DNA from: Rhinopithecus roxellana
Taxonomy: Eukaryota; Chordata; Mammalia; Primates; Cercopithecidae
Length of the DNA: 64,000 bases
NCBI RefSeq assembly: GCF_007565055.1
Contig: NC_044568.1
Coordinates: forward strand, 19,708,488 to 19,772,487
Reading direction: 5' to 3'
Shown here piece after piece: positions 58,505 through 64,000 of this stretch; within the stretch, counting starts at the first letter, position 1, and the number at the start of each line of letters is the position of its first letter. Both the position numbers and the translations under genes were made by a program. The notes beneath the pieces were generated by a model. The model made no database searches. It was not told the DNA's origin and worked only from the letters and a program-made list of their open reading frames with translations.

Positions 58505-58924
58505 AGTCAAGACAATGGCCACGTGCACACCGGGACAGCTCTCCCCACCCAGGGACAGTTCCCCGCACCCCAGGACAGCTCCCTGTACACCAGGACAGTT
58601 CTCCACATCTCGGGACAGCTCCCCACACGCCAGAACAGCTCCCTGCACCCCGGGACAGCTCTCCGCACCCCGGGACAGCTCCCCATACCCCGGGACAGCT
58701 CTACCGCACCCCGGGACAGCTCCCTGCACACCAGGACAGTTCTCCGCAGCCCGGGACAGCTCTCTGTACCCCGGGACAGCTCCCCGTACCCCGGGACAGC
58801 TCTCTGTACCCCGGGACAGTTCTCCGCACCCCAGGACAGCTCCCCACACCCCAGGACAGCTCCCCATACCCCGGGACAGCTCTCTGTACCCCGGGACAGC
58901 TCCCCACAGCTTGGGACAGCTCTC
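58505..58924. repeat. ~20-bp minisatellite, ~19-20 copies
   Basis: Units of the form CGGGACAGCTCCCCATACCC with CTCTGTACC and CTCCGCACC variants. All six frames stay open over most of its length. Confidence 0.95.
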
Positions 58925-59478
58925 TGGTGCTTACAAAGTCCTTGTGCGCCCAGAACCTCACTTACATTTGCAGTAGGTGTTGGGGGCCTCTTGGGTATCC
59001 CCTGGGAGGAGGGGAGGGGCTGGGAGGCCTCCCCTCTGCCTAGTGTTACATGGTGCCTCCAGGGAGTCCCTGACCACCAGGGATAGGGCAGCCTGGCTAG
59101 ACCCATGGTGGAGCAGTTGGGGGAGGCGCCGAGGCCGGGTCTCTCCTCCAGGCTAACCCTGTCCACCTTCTGGACGTCCACAATTCCCCATCACTTTCCC
59201 TGGGAAATGGGTCTAACCGGGGTTGGGGTTGGGGGGTTTCCCAGGACACCTGTGAGCCTGGGTCCAGCCAGCAGATGAGGGCCCTGGGCTCCAGGCTCTG
59301 CAGCGCCACCGGGTTCCACCCACAGGCAGGACAGATGGGAAACAGGCTCAGGGCCCAGTCACTTCCCCAAAGCCACAGGGTGCAGAGTGCACCTTGGTCC
59401 AAGCTGGGGCTCCCTCCACCCCAGATAGGAAAGGAGGATGGTGCCTCCCAGGCCGCCTGGAGAACAGGGCCCCAGGCC

Positions 59479-59558
59479 AGCTTCAGAGGGGCTGGGGCAG
59501 GTTCAGAGGGGCTGGGGCAGGTTCAGAGGGGCTGGGGCAGGTTCAGAGGGGCTGGGGC
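59479..59558. repeat. 20-bp tandem repeat, 4 copies
   Basis: TTCAGAGGGGCTGGGGCAGG repeated four times, perfect apart from the last copy's end. Confidence 0.95.
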
Positions 59559-59629
59559 CTGCACTGTTTCCCATACTTGGGGATGGGTGGGGTAGGGAGC
59601 AGCCATGGGTCAGAGACCATGAAACAGAA

Positions 59630-59850
59630 ATTGGGAGAGACAGGGGCAGAGACAGGGGTGAGGGAGAGAGGCATGGAGAGAGACAGAGAGAGAGAGAGAA
59701 AGAGAGGCAGGGAGGGAGGAAGAGAGAAGAACGGCAAAGAGAGAGGGAGAGAGGAAGGGAGAGAGGGAGAAGGCGGGGAGGGAGAGGGGAGAGAGAGGCG
59801 CTCACACAAGACAGAGCATCAGAGAGAGGGTCTGGAGACAGAAGGGAGAG
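59630..59850. repeat. Purine-rich (GA)n low-complexity tract
   Basis: GAGA/GGGA-rich strand bias over about 220 bp; can form triplex-type DNA. Frames give Arg/Glu-rich artefacts. Confidence 0.9.
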
Positions 59851-59964
59851 ACACTCAGGCCGAGCAGGGCAAATGTGGCCAATCCCCTATTGCTCCCCAA
59901 CCACTGGACCGGTCACCTGGCCGGGCACTACCCTTGGGGCCACTGACCCTGCTGGCCATCGACG

Positions 59965-60150
59965 CACGGGCCGCCCCGAGAGATAAGAGCCCACAGAGCC
60001 TCCTTGGCTTCCTCGTGGGTGATAGCTCGGCCTGTGTGGGCTTGATAGGCCGTGGCCACTGCAGCGGTTGGCCAGCAGCCGCGTATCAGCTCATCACCGC
60101 CCGCTGCACAGAAATTCGTATCTGCGGGAGCCGATAGGGCACCGCCCGGT
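59965..60150. promoter_or_regulatory. Candidate enhancer with six GATA-type sites
   Basis: The densest cluster in the window: AGATAA (59981-59986), TGATAG (60020-60025), TGATAG (60043-60048), TGATAC as GTATCA (60083-60088), AGATAC as GTATCT (60118-60123) and CGATAG (60132-60137). Three fit WGATAR strictly. CpG-containing, unique sequence. About 2.2 kb into intron 3 from exon 3. Confidence 0.5.
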
Positions 60151-61394
60151 CCAGAGGATGCACACAGCACAGGAAGCTCGGGGGTGCGCCCCAGCCCCAA
60201 ACCACGGCCGGCCTCAGTGGCCCAGCCCTTCCCGGCGCCAGGCTCCATCCCCCAGGGCCTCCTCCGTCTGGAGAACAGGAGGATGATCTAACCCCTCTCA
60301 ACACTGCAGGGGTGGACAGGGACCCGTGGGGTGACGATCAAACTAGTGTCTGTGAACCCCAGGCCCAAACCCAGCTCCACCACCTCCCAGCCGCATGATG
60401 GTGGACGTGTGCTGCATCCCCGGGCTGGGCCTCCTCCTCCAGAGACTGGGGTCACCATCTTGGCCCCTCTTGGGGCTGGCGTGAGGACCGCCCAGCACCC
60501 CGTCTGCCCAGTGGCTAACTGGGTCCCACAGGTACACAATGGTCCCTGCCACTGTGTGGGTGGTCTCCACTGAGAGAGTGTGGGAGCTCTGAGGGCCCAA
60601 GGGGGCCTGTGTGCACCTTCCCCGCTACCCTATTCTACAGCTGGGGACATTGAGGCAGTCAGGGCGGCCCCTCCCAACCCCACAGCGCTGCAGGTGAAAA
60701 GGCCTGTCAGGCTGACCCTGCAGCGAGGGCCTGAGGCACCAGCACCTGACCAAGACCCCTGAAGACACCAGAGCCTGACCGACCCCTGACAGGTGTGTCC
60801 TGGGCCTGCCCCCCACCTGGTGTCCCTGAGGAGAAGGCACGCAGCCAGCAAGTTTCTGCCATGGCACCTGGGCCCCCCACCATCTTTGGGTCCCAGGTGG
60901 GTAAGCCACATCGTCTGCTGTGCTGGATGCCTGGTCCCCCCTTCCTGGGGCACAGCAGGAGGAGCCCATGAGGACCGGTGGCCACGAGGCCCCAGCATTG
61001 CCTCGGGCAGCCCCACAGCCCGTGCAGGTGTGACTCGGCTTCCCCTTGGGGCCGGGTCATCCTGGCTGTGGCTGCCCAGACCCACCCCTCTCTCTGTGGT
61101 CCCGGCTGTCCCGTTGTGGGAAGGGGCCTTGTTGAACAAGAGGCCTCTCCACGCACGTGCCGCTGCCTACTTGCACCAGCGGGCCCGTGGACCCATCTTT
61201 CACGCTCCCTTGCTGCTGGGACCTCGCTGACCCCTTTCCATCTTGGCCCCCGGGAAGGAATGGGGTCCCTCCGCCTCAGCGAAGCCTTCCCTGCTCCCCA
61301 GGACGGCGAGCGCCTCACCACGCTTCTCTCCACAGATGGGGGCCCTGCTGGTGTCATTACGGCCGATTGCGCACTCTGCGACGGCCATCTCTCC

Positions 61395-61445
61395 CGGCTG
61401 TATGCCTGGCACACAGCAGGCACTCAATAAATGTTTGCTGCATCT
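61395..61445 (+). mobile_element. L2/MIR-type fragment
   Basis: TGCCTGGCACACAGCAGGCACTC then AATAAATGTTTGCTG, an old-repeat 3' end. Confidence 0.5.
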
Positions 61446-62335
61446 GCACATGCGTCTGGCTTGAGCACCTGCCCCTCCTCACGCCGTCCCTCCTCCACGG
61501 GGACCTTGCGACCCCCACTCCACCTCTGCTGGGCCTCCTCCCTCCCTCACCCACCAGCTCCCATGACGGCCTCGGTCGGGCAACCCTGGGAAGCCACCCC
61601 AGACCCCCAGACGCTCCTCTGGTTCCTCGGGCCACGGGATTTATTAGGAACAATAGACACAATCTGACTGCCGGTGTTCCCTGCGTTCATAAATGGATGG
61701 AATTCGCAGTCCCCGAAGGGGCCACAGGGAGAAGCCGTTCGTGGGACTTCTGGGGTCAGAACTCCAGCTGCAAATCACGGAGCAGTCACCAAATCACCCT
61801 CTAGGACACACCCTGTGGCCCAGGCCCCGCGGGGCAGTGTGGCTCGGACTCCGTCCCCCACAGCCTACAGCCACTCTGGAGTGGGGTGGGGTCCTCTCCT
61901 GCCCTTCAGGCCTGAGTGCCTGCCTGGGCACCTCAGCACAGCTCTGAATCTGGGCCCAGCTGGGAAGGCCACGGGCCCAGGCAGCTGAGATGCAGCCTCC
62001 TGTTCCCACCTCGCTGCCTTTCCCACCTCTGAGGACTCCTTCCTGGCCATCACACTAGCTCCTCTTCTGCGGCCCAGGCCAGGCTCTGATCCAGGGAACC
62101 CCCCAGAGCTTCCTTGTACACCACGTGAGGCCCAGAGATTGGCCCGAGGGTGCCAAGCTGCAGCGATACCACCAGCTGCACAGGTTGGCTGAGCTTTGGA
62201 CTAGGCACAGGCCTGGGCCTGGTGGGTCTCCAGCAACCTACGCACCCGCCCCAGCACCCACGTGGCCCTGTTCCCAGGGGCCGGGCCAGGCTGCCCGGGA
62301 GGCGATATTGCTGCCTCCACTGCCCACATGGTTAC

Positions 62336-62458
62336 CTGGCCCGCTCCAAGGACTGCCCGGCTCTTCCTCCGTGGGCCTGGGTTCCGGTTCCTGTCCTTCC
62401 AGCTCCTTGGGGCCTCCTAGGGATGTGGGGGTCAGCGGCGGTGGGGGTGAGCTAACAT
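62336..62458 (-). CDS. ZFPM1: ZFPM1 coding exon 3 (acidic/proline-rich N-terminal segment)
   Basis: This 123-nt exon encodes D-V-S-S-P-P-P-P through W-S-G-P, including the stretch GGPKELEGQEPEPRPTEEEP that I recognise from FOG1. The acceptor is TCTCTGCAG at 62459-62467 and the donor GTAACC starts at 62335. It begins with two bases completing an Asp codon and ends with one base (G) of the next Asp codon, so it matches exon 4. The segment is low-complexity, acidic and proline-rich, with no fold expected. The upstream partner exon is outside the window. Confidence 0.95.
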
Positions 62459-62639
62459 CTGCAGAGAGGAAAACACCGTCACATCCCTCCTGAGCGCCAG
62501 GCCCTGAGCTGCCCCTCCCTGTGGCCAGGAGGGATGCTGAGGCACTGGGCATCGGCTTGGGGAGCTCGGGCCCAGAGCCACACCCACCTCCTGACTCACT
62601 CTCACTGGGGTAAGACAGACATCCAAGTTTTCCTCTTGG

Positions 62640-63270
62640 TCTTTTAAAACCCCTCATCCCTCATTAATTGTTGCAATGATAATTGTTATTCCAGCTGCTG
62701 TTGATAATTAGGGCACAGGATGGCCGACCCGACCGGCCTGCCCCAGCCAGCAGGCACACACGCGGCCGCCAGCTCCCCTGTCCCCTCTGCTGGCAGCTGG
62801 GGGCCCCTCCACCAGGTTCTGCACTGATTCCAGCCCAAAGGGCATGTTTGCCTTCCCAGCTGGCCTGATAACCACCTTGGCCCCGATCGATGCGATCCCA
62901 TAAAGCCCCCCCACCCTGTGACGTCACATGCCCACAGATTATTAATACCCGCGATAAGGGCTGTGATTAACATCAAATAAGTCAATCACACAGTATAAAA
63001 GTCCTATTATTTTTGGCTATAAATCAAAGTGGCTGGCATCTGAGCTCCAGCCACTGTGAGGGAGCCTCACTGGACCCGCCAAGCGGCAGACACAGCTCCC
63101 GCGCTGCTGTCTTATCGTGCCCATCGCCACGCTATCACTAAGGCCTGTGCCAGGTGCAGCCCTGGTTGTTTTTTCCAGCTCCTTCCCGGGCCCCACCCCC
63201 ACCCCCACCCCCACCCCTACCCCCACCCCCACCCCCATGCAGCCCTGGCTCCTAGATCAGATAAGGAGCC
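62640..63270. promoter_or_regulatory. Candidate composite enhancer (GATA, CRE, AT-rich)
   Basis: TGATAA (62678-62683), TGATAA (62702-62707), TGATAA (62866-62871), CGATAA (62952-62957), CTTATCG (about 63111-63117), GCTATCAC (about 63131-63138) and AGATAA (63258-63263) lie with a perfect palindromic CRE, TGACGTCA (62919-62926), and AT-rich blocks including AGTATAAAAG near 62993-63002. It ends about 180 bp upstream (in transcription) of exon 3. The sharp composition shift suggests a constrained element; function is inferred. Confidence 0.5.
63189..63237. repeat. (CCCCAC)n microsatellite
   Basis: About eight hexanucleotide units with one CCCCTA variant. Confidence 0.93.
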
Positions 63271-64000
63271 TGGCTCCCCGGGAAGCTGGCCTGGGTCAAA
63301 GTCCACCACTTGCCCTTTGTTGTGGCCCCTCCATCAGGGCTCCTGCAGCTGGCTGGCAGCACCTGTGTGCAGCACTAAGGCTGGCGGCAGTGACAGCCAA
63401 GGGCCATGGGGTCCACATGTGCCACACGTGCTCGCTCCCCATAGCCACTGAGGGACTGGCACCCGGCTCACATGTGCAGGAACTGAGGCTCCAAAAGGGT
63501 TAAGGGCCCAGCCCCGGGACCGGCCAGGGAGAGTTCTGACTGCACCACAAGCAGTGTTTGCCAATGGTGATGGGAGCAAGGGCAGGGAGGAGTGGCAGCC
63601 AGTGGGTCCCAGGCCTCACCAGAGGCTGGGCTGGACACCTGCACCCAGCCTGGCCGTCCTGGGGCAGGGATGTCCCTGGGTGAGCTGGGGGAGATGGCGG
63701 ACCCAGCCCTGGGGTCAAGTCCCACTGGCTCTGGTGACCCCGGGGCCTGCTGCCAGAAAAAGGGGCCCAGGCATAGCTGGCTGGGCGTGTGCAGATGGGG
63801 TGATGAGGCCTGCTGGGCTCCTGGGGCTGTGGCCCACCCAGAGGGGACTCTAACACTCAGACTGGGAAATGCTAGGGTGGGGGTCCCCACTGAGAAGTCC
63901 CCCTCCCAAGCGAGGGACCAAGGTCTGCCTGGGATCTCCACCCCAGCCCCTCGGCTGCAGACCGCTCTGTAACCTCTCCCCCACCCCCGTTGGCCTTGGA

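Larger units (their letters stand above)
38818..62335 (-). other. ZFPM1: ZFPM1 intron 3 (23.5 kb)
   Basis: Long intron with only one full Alu (44684-44984), several old MIR/L2-type fragments, an LTR-like fragment (39150-39515), tandem repeats at 49332-49428, 50623-50677, 50875-51310, 58505-58924, 59479-59558 and 59630-59850, and many short islands with clustered GATA motifs listed separately. Reading frames of 100-350 codons here are chance products of high GC content. Confidence 0.85.
20790..64000 (-). other. ZFPM1: ZFPM1 (FOG1) gene, 3' part (coding exons 3-10)
   Basis: FOG1 is a nuclear multi-zinc-finger cofactor. It binds the N-terminal finger of GATA1/2/3 and recruits CtBP and NuRD to activate or repress GATA targets, chiefly in erythroid and megakaryocytic cells. 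Eight exons on the minus strand join in frame through GT-AG introns to give about 954 residues, close to full length (human 1,006). Order in the protein: acidic N-terminal segment, PR-like segment (exons 5-6), fingers 1-2 (exon 7), 3 (exon 8), 4 (exon 9), 5-9 (exon 10), with a PIDLSKK CtBP motif between fingers 6 and 7. Exons 1-2, with the start codon and promoter, are not in the window. No stop, frameshift or broken splice site was seen. Identification rests on recognising the zinc-finger sequences and the PIDLSKK motif. FOG2/ZFPM2 is excluded because the sequence follows FOG1 throughout. Confidence 0.98.
62459..64000 (-). other. ZFPM1: 3' part of ZFPM1 intron 2
   Basis: Upstream of exon 3. 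No reading frame matches the expected N-terminal FOG1 peptide, so exons 1-2 lie further right. It includes the candidate element 62640-63270 and a (CCCCAC)n run. 63300-64000 is GC-rich single-copy DNA with nothing recognised. Confidence 0.8.

Noticed and set aside
58471..59181. Several overlapping 140-224-codon frames on both strands
   Set aside because: Generated by the ~20-bp minisatellite; both strands open, so not coding evidence.
62459..64000. Search for exons 1-2 and the FOG1 start codon
   Set aside because: No minus-strand frame here encodes the expected N-terminal peptide; those exons must lie to the right of the window.
1..64000. tRNA, rRNA or known microRNA genes
   Set aside because: No cloverleaf, rRNA core or recognised hairpin was identified; a dedicated scan would be needed to exclude small ones.

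Overview
The window is primate nuclear DNA, with the sparse exons, long introns and dense Alu SINEs of a GC-rich subtelomeric-type gene neighbourhood. The youngest full-length AluY copy (10995-11323) carries a 3' half typical, as far as I remember, of Old World monkey AluYR-type elements (...GGCGTAAACCCGGG..., ...GAGCTGAGATC(C)GGGCC...). A macaque or baboon-like source is therefore more likely than human. That species call is an inference.

The only protein-coding gene I can support is ZFPM1 (FOG1, Friend of GATA 1), on the minus strand. Eight coding exons are present: 62336-62458, 38684-38817, 29094-29196, 27795-28001, 23721-23954, 23231-23326, 23006-23152 and 20974-22793. They correspond to exons 3-10 of the human gene as I remember it. 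All junctions are GT-AG, the phases fit, and together they encode an uninterrupted fragment of about 954 residues (human FOG1 is 1,006). Exons 1-2, with the start codon and the N-terminal NuRD-binding motif, lie beyond the right edge. The fragment holds the PR-like region, nine zinc fingers (C2HC and C2H2), a CtBP-binding PIDLSKK motif and several psi-K-x-E SUMO-type motifs. The stop at 20974-20976 is followed by a short 3'UTR and an AATAAA at 20807-20812.

Layout. 1-20789 is intergenic DNA downstream of ZFPM1. It contains Alu clusters (3.9-5.5 kb, 10.8-13.0 kb, 19.5-20.0 kb), a degraded LTR split by an Alu (about 13.85-14.64 kb), a ~0.95 kb, 24-bp minisatellite (8.4-9.4 kb), a G-rich tract (16.77-16.83 kb) and short tandem repeats (17.1-18.7 kb). 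20790-29200 is the compact, exon-rich 3' half of ZFPM1. 29197-38683 is intron 4, with two GATA-rich islands, a ~1.75 kb compound tandem array and a 53-bp x 8 VNTR. 38818-62335 is intron 3 (23.5 kb), mostly single-copy DNA with many short AT-rich islands that contain clustered GATA motifs. 62459-64000 is the 3' part of the next upstream intron and holds another strong candidate element.

How it fits together. FOG1 is the cofactor of GATA1 in erythroid and megakaryocytic cells. Its introns here carry at least a dozen short islands with two to six GATA-type sites each, often with CpGs, CRE, MAF-like or homeobox-type motifs. The simplest reading is that these are enhancers of ZFPM1 through which GATA factors control their own cofactor; this is inference from motif content. 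No bacterial, phage or CRISPR-type system is present, and I found no wholly new system. The most unusual local observations are a perfect 16-bp tandem duplication that copies the exon 7 splice donor, the homogeneous 53-bp VNTR just inside intron 4, and an Alu flanked by a ~50-bp direct repeat.
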